From Streptomyces sp. DvalAA-14 (lineage in GTDB: Bacteria > Actinomycetota > Actinomycetes > Streptomycetales > Streptomycetaceae), in contig NZ_FMCH01000493.1 of assembly GCF_900091855.1 (NCBI RefSeq), forward strand, positions 1 to 64,000: a stretch of DNA of 64,000 nucleotides, given 5' to 3'. A model generated the notes under the pieces. The model had not been told where the DNA came from and searched no databases. It saw nothing but the letters and a program-made list of their open reading frames with translations. The stretch's first letter is position 1. Each line of letters opens with the position of its first letter. Positions 1 through 7,106 of this stretch are shown piece after piece. Both the position numbers and the translations under genes were made by a program.

Positions 1-341
1 AGAATGTCGAGTGCCGCGTCCACGTTGTGCTGTGAGCGTCTCACCCAGACGAACGTGTCCTGGACGGGGGCTCCTTCCATCCGACTCAGCGCGAAGTCCA
101 CACGCTTGATCGTGAACATGGCGACGTCGACGTCTCCGAGATCTTCCCAGCCACGTTCGACGGTCAGCCGCAATCGCGTCGCGAGCGCTTCCAGCGGCGG
201 CCGTAGCCCCGCCACCAGTTGGAAAGAGCTGGCAGCGTAGTCCCACATGCTCCGCTGGAAGGCGGGATTGGGATTCCCACCCTGGTACCCCGGAGCGTCC
301 TGCCAATCCGGCTCAGGCGCCGGAACCTCTATCTCGGCCAA
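1..341 (-). CDS. Hypothetical protein, N-terminal part (runs off left edge)
   Basis: The minus strand is open from a TTG at 341 to the window edge, giving about 113 residues with strong GC third-position bias. A GAGGGGG ribosome-binding site lies 5 bases before the TTG, and an in-frame stop lies just upstream (about 366-368), so this start is likely; an in-frame ATG at 248 is an alternative. The visible protein starts MAEIEVPAPEPDW, is acidic and proline-rich for about 35 residues, then looks alpha/beta (FQLVAGLRPPLEAL, VAMFTIKRVDF). No signal peptide or membrane segment is seen. I do not recognise the family. It is divergent from the gene at 450, with a perfect palindrome between them. Confidence 0.6.
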   Translation of the reverse strand, partial: MAEIEVPAPEPDWQDAPGYQGGNPNPAFQRSMWDYAASSFQLVAGLRPPLEALATRLRLTVERGWEDLGDVDVAMFTIKRVDFALSRMEGAPVQDTFVWVRRSQHNVDAALDI

Positions 342-424
342 GCCAACCCCCTCGATCGAACATCGCTACGACCGTCGATGCTTCACCGTAGCGGCTCGGC
401 CGAGCTCTATTCGGTGGATCTTCC

Positions 425-448
425 CGGTCAGAGCACGTGCTCTGACCG
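425..448. promoter_or_regulatory. Perfect 24-bp palindrome, possible operator
   Basis: The half-site CGGTCAGAGCAC is followed directly by its exact reverse complement. It lies in the 108-bp gap between the divergent genes starting at 341 (minus) and 450 (plus), one base before the ATG at 450. A dimeric repressor site is the simplest reading; a hairpin masking the start codon is an alternative. If the plus-strand gene really starts upstream (ATG at 378), the palindrome would be coding. Confidence 0.4.
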
Positions 449-449
449 C

Positions 450-1163
450 ATGCGTTCACCGGATCGGCTCTGGGCACGGTATCCCGGCCTCCTGTCCAGG
501 ACCGCCTATGCTCAGCCCGTGCAGCCGCTCTCCGACCACAGCGATCCGCTGATCGCGGCGTTTCCAGCCGATTTTGCTGGCGATGTCGAAAATGTGCTGG
601 CGGTGATGCCAGCTTCTCGCTGGGGACCGGTCAACCCGTTTTCGGTTGTCGTCGAGGGCCAGGAGGTGTCCATCCCCGGGCGTCTCTACCACGACGAGCC
701 GCCGGCTGACGTGGTCGCGTCGCTCTCGCCGCGTCAGCGGCAGCTTCTGCACTGCCTGTACTCGCGGCACTGCGATGGGAGGGTCAGGCAGCGCCACTTG
801 GCAGCGATCGTCGGGTCCCTGGACCCGTGGGTCCTCCCGTACATTCTGCAGTTGGTCGGCGAGTACGTCGTGGAGATCCTGATTGCCATCATTGATGAGC
901 TCCGTAATCTCGCAGCGCCAGGCAACTCGGGACACCGTGCGTACGGGCAGTTCATCGTGGAGAACCCGCTCTTCTTCGCACGCACCCAGCGCCGGGTCGT
1001 GAGCTACTGGAGCTGCTACTACCGGTCGGCCTGGGCGAGCTTCGGTGACTACCCGGGCTGCGCTCTTCTCGATCTCCTGCGGTCCGCTGCCTCCGACAGA
1101 GCAGGCCCCCCCTGGCCCAATCTCGCTCCAGCGGTCGGCACCCGGGCGGACGGCTGTCGCTGA
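450..1163 (+). CDS. Hypothetical protein, 237 aa
   Basis: Strong codon bias runs from about 450 to the stop, and the translation looks like a folded soluble protein: SLSPRQRQLLHCLYSRHCDG near the middle, then a helical stretch with LVGEYVVEILIAIIDELRN and a C-terminal YGQFIVENPLFFARTQRRV with several Trp and Tyr. It resembles orphan cytosolic proteins of Streptomyces, but I cannot name a family or function. The ATG at 450 is chosen because bias starts there; the in-frame ATG at 378 would add 24 residues of lower-quality sequence. No clear ribosome-binding site precedes either start. Confidence 0.6.
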   Translation: MRSPDRLWARYPGLLSRTAYAQPVQPLSDHSDPLIAAFPADFAGDVENVLAVMPASRWGPVNPFSVVVEGQEVSIPGRLYHDEPPADVVASLSPRQRQLLHCLYSRHCDGRVRQRHLAAIVGSLDPWVLPYILQLVGEYVVEILIAIIDELRNLAAPGNSGHRAYGQFIVENPLFFARTQRRVVSYWSCYYRSAWASFGDYPGCALLDLLRSAASDRAGPPWPNLAPAVGTRADGCR

Positions 1164-1211
1164 GGCTCAGCCGTGCAAGCTCGCCCAGCCGATCAAGCTG
1201 CGCGGGCGATC

Positions 1212-1350
1212 GGCCCGCCCCATCGGAGGCCCCTCTCGCTGTGGAGTCGGGCGCGCTTCTTGCGCTGGGCGGCCAGCACGTCGGGGTGGCGGGCTTGGCG
1301 TGGCGCCAGCGAAGGTAGGCGTGCAGGGTGCGCGTCTGCGTCGATAACAC
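1212..1350 (-). pseudogene. Relic of an IS transposase C-terminus
   Basis: Reading the minus strand from about 1350 gives TQTRTLHAYLRWRHAK, and after a one-base frame change ARHPDVLAAQRKKRARLHSE followed by RGLRWGGP. This matches the basic C-terminal tail that I associate with Streptomyces IS transposases (IS630-like is my best guess from memory). Only the last 45 or so residues remain, with a frameshift and no DDE catalytic region, inverted repeats or start. It marks the left flank of the decayed island. Confidence 0.45.
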
Positions 1351-1419
1351 CTCCGCCCGAGCCCCCGGGCCGCCTGAAATCTCTTGCCTGACCCGTCAGG
1401 CCGACTTCACCATGGTCGG

Positions 1420-1881
1420 ATGTTCGAACTCGTCCTCAGCGAGGGGCTGCGCCTCCCACTCGGAGCAGGTCATCTGACCGTCGGTATGTCCGAACGGGAG
1501 GCGCAAGACAGGGTGGCGACTCTGGCCGACGTACGAGAGGGCTGGCAGTGCGGAGCGGGCTGGTCCTTCGTCGCGAGGTACGAAGGGCTAGGGTTGACGA
1601 TCTCCGGCGACGTCTCGGACCGGTGGGGAGTCCTGCCAGATATGCCCGGACTCAGAGGCGTCGCTGTCGCGCGCCATACTACGGCGCCGACCGGTCCATC
1701 CGCTGTCCCGGTCGTCCTCGACGACGTCGACCTTTTCGGCTATCCCGAAGCCGAGATCCTCAGCTTCTTCGGCACGAAGCCGTATCCAGGACTCTGGCTA
1801 CGACCTGCCGACCCTGGCGGCAACTACCTCCGGGAAATCTGGTTCACCCCAGAAGCGGCACCACAGACACAACCTCCTTAA
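1420..1881 (+). CDS. Hypothetical protein, 153 aa
   Basis: The frame shows good codon bias. The protein starts MFELVLSEGLRLPLGAGHLT, followed by MSEREAQDRVATLADVREGW, and ends with LRPADPGGNYLREIWFTP. It looks like a small soluble immunity- or antitoxin-like orphan, but no family is recognised. An upstream in-frame ATG at 1384 adds 12 residues of poor quality; the ATG at 1420 is preferred because the conserved-looking sequence begins there. It stands alone between a transposase relic and a tRNA fragment. Confidence 0.55.
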   Translation: MFELVLSEGLRLPLGAGHLTVGMSEREAQDRVATLADVREGWQCGAGWSFVARYEGLGLTISGDVSDRWGVLPDMPGLRGVAVARHTTAPTGPSAVPVVLDDVDLFGYPEAEILSFFGTKPYPGLWLRPADPGGNYLREIWFTPEAAPQTQPP

Positions 1882-1952
1882 CGGCCCCAGCCGCTTGCCA
1901 GAGCCACCCGAAGTCCGGGGGGGTCGGCGAGGGCAACGACAGACGGGGAAGG

Positions 1953-1987
1953 GTTGCAGTTCGGGTTGCGTTCACCCCCGTTCGGCG
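1953..1987 (+). repeat. Degenerate GTTGCAGTT-type repeat, copy 1
   Basis: GTTGCAGTTCGGGTTGCGTT followed by CACCCCCGTTCGGCG. A similar stretch lies at 4718-4752. Such GTTGCA-rich stretches often sit between an integrase gene and the tRNA attachment site in Streptomyces integrative elements (from memory), so this is tentatively attachment-site debris. It lies about 75 bases before the tRNA-Ser fragment at 2061. Confidence 0.35.
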
Positions 1988-2060
1988 ACGTCCGTCAACC
2001 GCCAGAGACGCACATCGGCACTGGTCAGGACCGTGGCGAACGCTCCTGAACCCCCCGGCG

Positions 2061-2120
2061 AACAGTTGGAAAGCAGGTTGGGGGCAACCCCTCAGGAGTT
2101 CGAGTCTCGTATCCTCCGCA
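2061..2120 (+). other. Degenerate tRNA-Ser 3' fragment, att-like (left copy)
   Basis: The sequence contains a TTGGAAA anticodon-loop-like stretch (GGA, Ser), a variable arm (GTTGGGGGCAACCCCTC), a T-loop-like TTCGAGT and an acceptor 3' strand (ATCCTCCGCA), in tRNA order. The 5' half is missing and the anticodon and T stems carry mismatches, so it is not a working tRNA. A second degenerate copy in the same orientation lies at 11391-11437. The pair fits an old integration into a tRNA-Ser gene. Confidence 0.55.
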
Positions 2121-2151
2121 CCCGCACGTGAGCAGACCCCTGGGTTACTGC

Positions 2152-2735
2152 TCAGTAGAAGAAGAGAGATAGGTCCTCCAGCGAACCAGGGCCGATGAAG
2201 AAACGCTCCGTGGTGGCCAAAATCCCTCGCAAACGAGGGAGCACACTCGGCGAGCGCCTGGTCGACGTCTTTCGGTTGCCACGGAGGATGGTTGCGTGCT
2301 GCGGCGTTGAGGGCGGAGATGGTTGCCGGCATCAGTTGCCGCCACCGTTCGCCCTGTTCCGCGAGAGCGTAGATCCCCGAGAGCTGGTCCGCCATACCGA
2401 TGGGCCTGGTGAGGGACGAGGGTTCCGCACCCACCACCGGATGGAGTTCCCATCCGCCGGCGCGTGCGGCGAGTCGCAGCACGCCGGCCCAGTTCCTGAT
2501 GCGCCCCCAGGCGCACGTACACCGATTCATCGTTGTGCGGTGGTAGACGACCACCACGGAGGGGATTGGTGTCCGCGAGAACGTCGGACAGGATCCGGCG
2601 CTCCGTCCCGGTCAGTACCCACAGCCCCTCCTGTTGGGCTTCCGCGGCGGCGCTGATCCAGCCCTCGGCCGCAGCGAGACAGGACACGAAGTCTGCTTGG
2701 TCGTTGACCGGTGAAGGCGGGGACTCCGTGATCAC
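2152..2735 (-). pseudogene. Unknown gene, broken by two frameshifts
   Basis: Coding quality moves between three minus-strand frames. The first piece (2735 to about 2556) starts MITESPPSPVNDQADFVSCL and ends DVLADTNPL. The middle piece (to about 2240) contains RIRNWAGVLRLAARAGGWEL and GMADQLSGIYALAEQGERWR. The last piece ends RFFIGPGSLEDLSLFFY before the stop at 2152-2154. Joined, they would make a soluble protein of about 195 residues. Its family is not recognised. Two independent indels argue for decay rather than a single sequencing error. Confidence 0.5.
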
Positions 2736-3014
2736 AGCGATCAGTATCGGTCCCCGCCCAGGTGTTCAGGTCGAGCGTGCGTGCACATGAAAGGGTCGCC
2801 TGCCACAGCTGTGTCCAGGCCAAACCGAACCTTCCCGGGACGGGGGACTCCGCCCCTTCGTCGCGACGTGAACCCGGTGGGAGCCCCCAAGCGAATACTG
2901 TGCTGCTGGTAGATTGTGCGACATTCCGAGGGGGCTGAGTTGTGCTGACCGCTGCGCACCCCCACCCCCCGTAGGTACCTCTGGATAGCCCGGAGGGCCC
3001 TACGGAGGCTCTCG

Positions 3015-3374
3015 ATGTCCCGAACCGTCCGCACGACTCCCAGACAACTCCGTGTCCAAGACGGCGCTTCGGAGTCCATGTCGCTGTACGACCTGCGCTA
3101 CACGCACGCGGAATTGGCCCTGTCCGCCCGCGAAGGCCGTCGCCCCGTCCCGACGAAGACGCTGCGCCGGATCACCTCCTGGCAGTGGATGCTGCTTCAC
3201 TGCAGAGGCGGCTCCTTCTCGACCGAGATCGCAACCGCTGAAGCCCGGGCCCGGCACCAGGGTCGCCTTGAAGCCCAGCGGATCCGCGGGCTGCACCGCG
3301 CCGGCCGCGATCTTGACGACGCGGATATCCCTCCGGTTCGCCACCGTCACGGCGGGCTCTGGAATGCTTGGTAG
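3015..3374 (+). CDS. Small hypothetical protein, 119 aa
   Basis: A GGAGG at 3004-3008 lies 6 bases before the ATG, a good start. The protein is basic and helical: MSRTVRTTPRQLRVQDGASE at the N-terminus, a YDLRYTHAELALSAREGRRP core and a C-terminal ADIPPVRHRHGGLWNAW. It resembles small actinobacterial orphans often found in integrative elements; no function can be assigned. There is no signal peptide or transmembrane segment. It is a single gene with about 210 non-coding bases after it. Confidence 0.65.
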   Translation: MSRTVRTTPRQLRVQDGASESMSLYDLRYTHAELALSAREGRRPVPTKTLRRITSWQWMLLHCRGGSFSTEIATAEARARHQGRLEAQRIRGLHRAGRDLDDADIPPVRHRHGGLWNAW

Positions 3375-3584
3375 GTACGAAGTGCCCAGGGCTGCTCGGC
3401 GGGTGCGAGCACAGGAAGTGCCTACAAGCTTGCGCCTTCCTCTTTCGTACGTGATCGCTGATCGCCGTTACGCCGCTCACGGAACTGCGGCCAGAGCCAT
3501 CTCCGGGGGTACTCGTCAACACCGACGTTCCATTACCGTGCCCGCCGGCTCCGCACTCGTGGACGGGCTGTTACGTCCGCCGGC

Positions 3585-4087
3585 GTAGCAGAAGCGCTGC
3601 CCCTCTTCCCGTACCACCCCGACCCCTTGGCCGCGGGATCGATCGTCCCGTCCACCACCGTCTGCGTCTGCTGCGGACAGGCACGCGGGCACATCTACCG
3701 GAGTTCGGTCTACGCGGTCACAGAGTTGCACGAGCTGCTAGCTGCTGTGCCCCTGGTGCATCGCGCGAGCCTGTCGGCCACGACGTCCCGCTCGAAGTGG
3801 TCCTGTCCGTCGATGCACGGACCCCAGGCTTCTTTTCCCGGCAGGATCCGCGATGGTTCTTCCACTGCGGAGACGGCACCACATTCCTCGGAGCCGTGGG
3901 AGCTGGCGAGCCGACGGCCTTCCCCCACGTCATGCAGGCACTACGAAGCGAGGCAGCCGCCTGGGGGTGGGCTGCGGACGAGGTGGAGGATCATCTTCGT
4001 GCCCTGGACAAGGACGGCCAGCCCGCCGCCTACCTCTTCCGCTGCCGCACCTGCGCAACCCACCTTGTTTGCGCAGACCTCATGTAG
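3585..4087 (+). pseudogene. CbrC (UPF0167) family gene, frameshifted
   Basis: Three frames together spell a CbrC-family protein. Frame one gives EALPLFPYHPDPLAAGSIVP and a CVCCGQARGHIYRSSVYA zinc-ribbon half. Frame two gives LCPWCIAR. Frame three gives GHDVPLEVVLSVDARTPGFF, DPRWFFHCGDGTTFLGAVG and a C-terminal LDKDGQPAAYLFRCRTCATH. Members are about 170 residues with paired CxxC motifs, which are present here but split over frames. At least two indels lie between about 3735 and 3790, and the first codon is GTA instead of GTG. It is probably not translated as a full protein. Confidence 0.7.
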
Positions 4088-4150
4088 CCCACGACCCAAG
4101 GCACCGGATGCGCCTCGCCCGAGCGGTCAGGCGGACGCCACACTGGATCC

Positions 4151-4642
4151 ATGGACTCGCTGCCCGTATTCGTCGCCGACTGGGAAATGCAATGCTGCGG
4201 CGAGCCGTTTTCGATCGGGACCGAGGTCCGCTGGCGCCTCGAATTCCTCTACGAGGACGAGATCTCAGCACCCATCGAGGCCCTCCTCCCTCCGGACTCC
4301 GTCGTGACCGCAGCAGCGACAGCCAGCATCGCCGACCCCGACGCTGCCGAGGGTCTGCGCGGTGTCCTCAACGCCACCTGGCACGGCACCGGAGGTGACC
4401 GCCCAACCCCGCCGGTGGCCGGCACGGTACGTCGTATACGCCTCGTGCGGCAGTTCACCGTGCGGGAGGATCGTCTCGTGACGGTCATCCGCGTCGGAGC
4501 ACGACTGACGGAACTCACCACGAGCCGCGACCGATTCGCCAGGGGCAGTATGCGGACACCCGAAGGATCGTGGGAGGAGACCGGACTGCTCGTCGACCTC
4601 GCGACGGACCTCGGCGAGGTCATCGCAAGCGTCTCTGGCTAA
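4151..4642 (+). CDS. DUF6578 family protein, 163 aa
   Basis: The N-terminus (FVADWEMQCCGEPFSIGTEV, then RWRLEFLYEDE) and the C-terminal half match the Streptomyces DUF6578 family as I remember it. These are soluble proteins of 150-180 residues of unknown function, with a conserved W-x-M-x-CCG-x-PF motif near the start. The full domain is present. The C-terminal half is repeated, diverged and 5'-truncated, at 33524-33778. No clear ribosome-binding site is seen. It is downstream of the CbrC relic on the same strand. Confidence 0.7.
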   Translation: MDSLPVFVADWEMQCCGEPFSIGTEVRWRLEFLYEDEISAPIEALLPPDSVVTAAATASIADPDAAEGLRGVLNATWHGTGGDRPTPPVAGTVRRIRLVRQFTVREDRLVTVIRVGARLTELTTSRDRFARGSMRTPEGSWEETGLLVDLATDLGEVIASVSG

Positions 4643-4717
4643 CGGGAAGTCACATCCAACCAGCCATGGCGGAGCCCAGCCCCAGGCCAGTCAACCGCCA
4701 TCCCGGTCTCCCGAGTA

Positions 4718-4752
4718 GTTGCAGTTGTGGTTGCACTCACCTCCGTTGGGCG
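4718..4752 (+). repeat. Degenerate GTTGCAGTT-type repeat, copy 2
   Basis: GTTGCAGTTGTGGTTGCACT followed by CACCTCCGTTGGGCG. It aligns over about 35 bases with the stretch at 1953-1987. A shorter GTTGCAGTTCAGATCC lies at about 4915. It is a possible remnant of an attachment or regulatory region of an integrative element. Nothing else is recognisable in the 298-bp gap around it. Confidence 0.35.
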
Positions 4753-4939
4753 GCTGCGCCGCCGCACGTCAGGTCGCCCGCCACTCTGCCAGTGCTTCAG
4801 CGGGCAATCGTCCAAGGGTCCCGCCGGTCGCGGTGGGGTCCCTGGACGCGGACAACCGTCAAGGCGAACGGAGCGCCCGGCCGTACCGCAGCGGGGTACA
4901 AACAACGTCGCGGAGTTGCAGTTCAGATCCGATCCGCTC

Positions 4940-6613
4940 TCAGGCGACCGCGACAGATGGAACGAGGCAGTCCAGTATGCGTCCGTCCCAGGTGCCCAAC
5001 AGCAGCCTGCTCTCGTGGAGGGCCAGTGACAGCGCTACGGCCTCCACACCACCGACGGTGATGTTCTGACGCCACCGCACCGTGCCCGTGCGGGCATCCG
5101 AGGCGACGAGTTCCCCGTTGCTGAAGGCCGCATAGACGGTCACGCCGTCGGTGTCGACAGCGGTGGGGGAGGAGTCGGCGTGGAACACCCAGGCCGGCTC
5201 ACCGTCGGGCAGGACGCGGCGCACGACGAATGCGTTGCCACGAAGTAGTCCGGCGCCGTCGTGCACGGCGCCCGCGTGTACAACGGACGCGCCCAGGCCG
5301 TCGTGGAGGTACACACCCGGGCCGCCGAAGAGATGGCCCTGACGGGCGGAGTCCCACTCCAGGGGGAACAGCGCTCGGACGGTCGGCGCAGCTTTGCTCT
5401 CCGCCGGCTCGATGGTCACGATCTTCTTGTCACGGTGCTCACGCGGTCCGGTGCCGTCAAGGAAGAGCAGAATGGGGCTGTTGCGGATGGCGAAGTAGTG
5501 GTTGTAGGGGTCGTAGCCGCTCAGCTTCGCGTGGCAGTCCTCATCGGAACCGTCGAGGTCGATCAGCCGGATCGGCGATCGCCGTGCCTCGATTCTCCAG
5601 TTCGCATCACGCAGCGCCAGCCGGCCGTCCCGGCTTGCGGTCACCACCACAGGGCCAGTGGTGTCGAGCGTTTCAAGTACCCGTCCGTCTTCCAGGGACA
5701 AGCGGTCGACGCGGGTGGGAAGGTCCTGCCACCCGCCTCGCGTTCGCACATGTCCTTGCGGCACCGTCGCCCAGACCGACCGGCCGTCCGGAGCAAGATG
5801 CAGTTGCCGGCCTCCAAGGCTGTCGGGGACCGACCACGCCAGCGATCCCCCTGACAGCCAGGACTCCGCTTCCACGCCCTCCAGCGCGGCGACCACGTTC
5901 CCCTCCCCGTGGGGTTCCACCGCCCAGACCTGGCGACGTGAAACCCACGACCGGCCGAGGTCGGCGCAGATCTCGACAAGATGCCACTCGGCGAGACGCG
6001 TGCCAGGGGGCAGGGCGCAAGGGACACGCGGACCGACTTGCTGCTCGGCCGTGAAGGCTCGGTCCGGCACCGTCGTCCAGTCATCGCACACAAGGCTGAA
6101 GGCATGGCCGAAAGCGTGTGCCTCGTCGTCCTCGTAGTCGTCGTACGGAGAGGCGACGACGTCGAGCGTGTCGTTGTCACTCCAGCTCAGCGACCGGATC
6201 TCGCGCTTGCGCTGCAGGACGGAAGCAGACCGGCCGGTCTGAAGATCCAGCAGGAGCAACTCACCTTCGAACGCGTACCCGCCGTCGTAAGAACCGGTCC
6301 CGACGGCGGCCACGGGAAGGAGGGGATGCAGCGCCACCGCGTTGACCGGCCAGCGCGTCGACTGAACCATCCGGCAGCGCACATCGTCCAGTGAGAAGAC
6401 GCCGATGCGGTACTGAGAGGCCCCGCCTCCGAGGAGTCGACCCTGCCATTGAAGCGGCCCCAGGTCGCCACCTACGACGATTACACCCTGCGTGCTACTG
6501 GACGCCACACTGGTGGGCTTGCCTACAGGCGCAAAAGGAGCGTCCCCTAGGATCCGGGTGATCGTCAGGGGCGTCTCCGAGGTCCTCCCGTTATCAGTCA
6601 TGTTGACGATCAT
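4940..6613 (-). CDS. Beta-propeller (WD40/PQQ-like) protein, 557 aa
   Basis: A long clean frame with repeated propeller blades: NAVALHPLLPVAAVGTGSYD, EIRSLSWSDNDTLDVVASPY, LHLAPDGRSVWATVPQG, TASRDGRLALRDANWRI, and near the end SSPTAVDTDGVTVYAAFSNG followed by TGTVRWRQNITVGG, a PQQ-like blade. Acidic tracts (DDYEDDEAHAFGHAF) occur near residue 160. There is no signal peptide, so it is probably cytosolic. Propellers of this kind scaffold or sense; no catalytic site is seen. The ATG at 6601 is an equally possible start. It is one of the largest intact genes in the island. Confidence 0.75.
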   Translation of the reverse strand: MIVNMTDNGRTSETPLTITRILGDAPFAPVGKPTSVASSSTQGVIVVGGDLGPLQWQGRLLGGGASQYRIGVFSLDDVRCRMVQSTRWPVNAVALHPLLPVAAVGTGSYDGGYAFEGELLLLDLQTGRSASVLQRKREIRSLSWSDNDTLDVVASPYDDYEDDEAHAFGHAFSLVCDDWTTVPDRAFTAEQQVGPRVPCALPPGTRLAEWHLVEICADLGRSWVSRRQVWAVEPHGEGNVVAALEGVEAESWLSGGSLAWSVPDSLGGRQLHLAPDGRSVWATVPQGHVRTRGGWQDLPTRVDRLSLEDGRVLETLDTTGPVVVTASRDGRLALRDANWRIEARRSPIRLIDLDGSDEDCHAKLSGYDPYNHYFAIRNSPILLFLDGTGPREHRDKKIVTIEPAESKAAPTVRALFPLEWDSARQGHLFGGPGVYLHDGLGASVVHAGAVHDGAGLLRGNAFVVRRVLPDGEPAWVFHADSSPTAVDTDGVTVYAAFSNGELVASDARTGTVRWRQNITVGGVEAVALSLALHESRLLLGTWDGRILDCLVPSVAVA

Positions 6614-6699
6614 CCCTGGTCAAGCGAGAGTCGTCAGCTCCGTTTCCACGGGTCGGGTCCCAGCCGATGGTCGCCACAGAGTGCCCGAGAGCAAGGCAG

Positions 6700-6955
6700 G
6701 CCGCCGCGATGGCCGAGATCGGCCTGCCCGACGACGAGATCACCACGTGGGTGGACGCCACCGCGTTCAGCGGTCAGAAGTTCGACGCGCTGGCCGCGCA
6801 CGCCAGTCAGGGCGAGAACATCTTCTTCCTCACGATGGGCAAGGAGAGGTTCGGCGAGTTGATGGGCGTGGAGACCTTCGTACGGGTCCGGGACACCACC
6901 GGCGCGGCCGTACCCGAGAACGACCTCTTCGCCGGACTGCGCTGAGCCGCCCCCG
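6700..6955 (+). pseudogene. Duplicated 3' end of the PIG-L deacetylase gene
   Basis: This stretch is almost identical to 11004-11258, the last 80 or so codons of the intact PIG-L gene at 10418-11251, and includes the same stop codon. By eye I see only a few differences: a base near 6706, Thr for Lys in FFLTMGKERF, and a diverging tail after the stop. The 5' two thirds with the metal-binding motifs are absent, so it cannot encode an active enzyme. It is in direct orientation 4.3 kb before the complete gene. Confidence 0.9.
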
Positions 6956-6976
6956 CCCTACCGGCGGGGAGCCGCC

Positions 6977-7020
6977 GGCCGGCGGGTGGCCGGCGGGTGG
7001 CCGGCGGGTGGCCGGCGGGT
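6977..7020. repeat. 11-bp tandem repeat, four copies
   Basis: GGCCGGCGGGT is repeated four times without change, just after the duplicated PIG-L fragment and before the end of the convergent phosphatase gene. It is non-coding. It could act as part of a transcription end or simply be slippage-generated. Confidence 0.9.
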
Positions 7021-7106
7021 GGGCCGCGGCCGGGAGGTGGTCGGCGTTGTCGTGGTGGAGGTCCTCGTACACCTCTGTACCGACCTCCCGCCGGTGTCGA
7101 CCGTGA

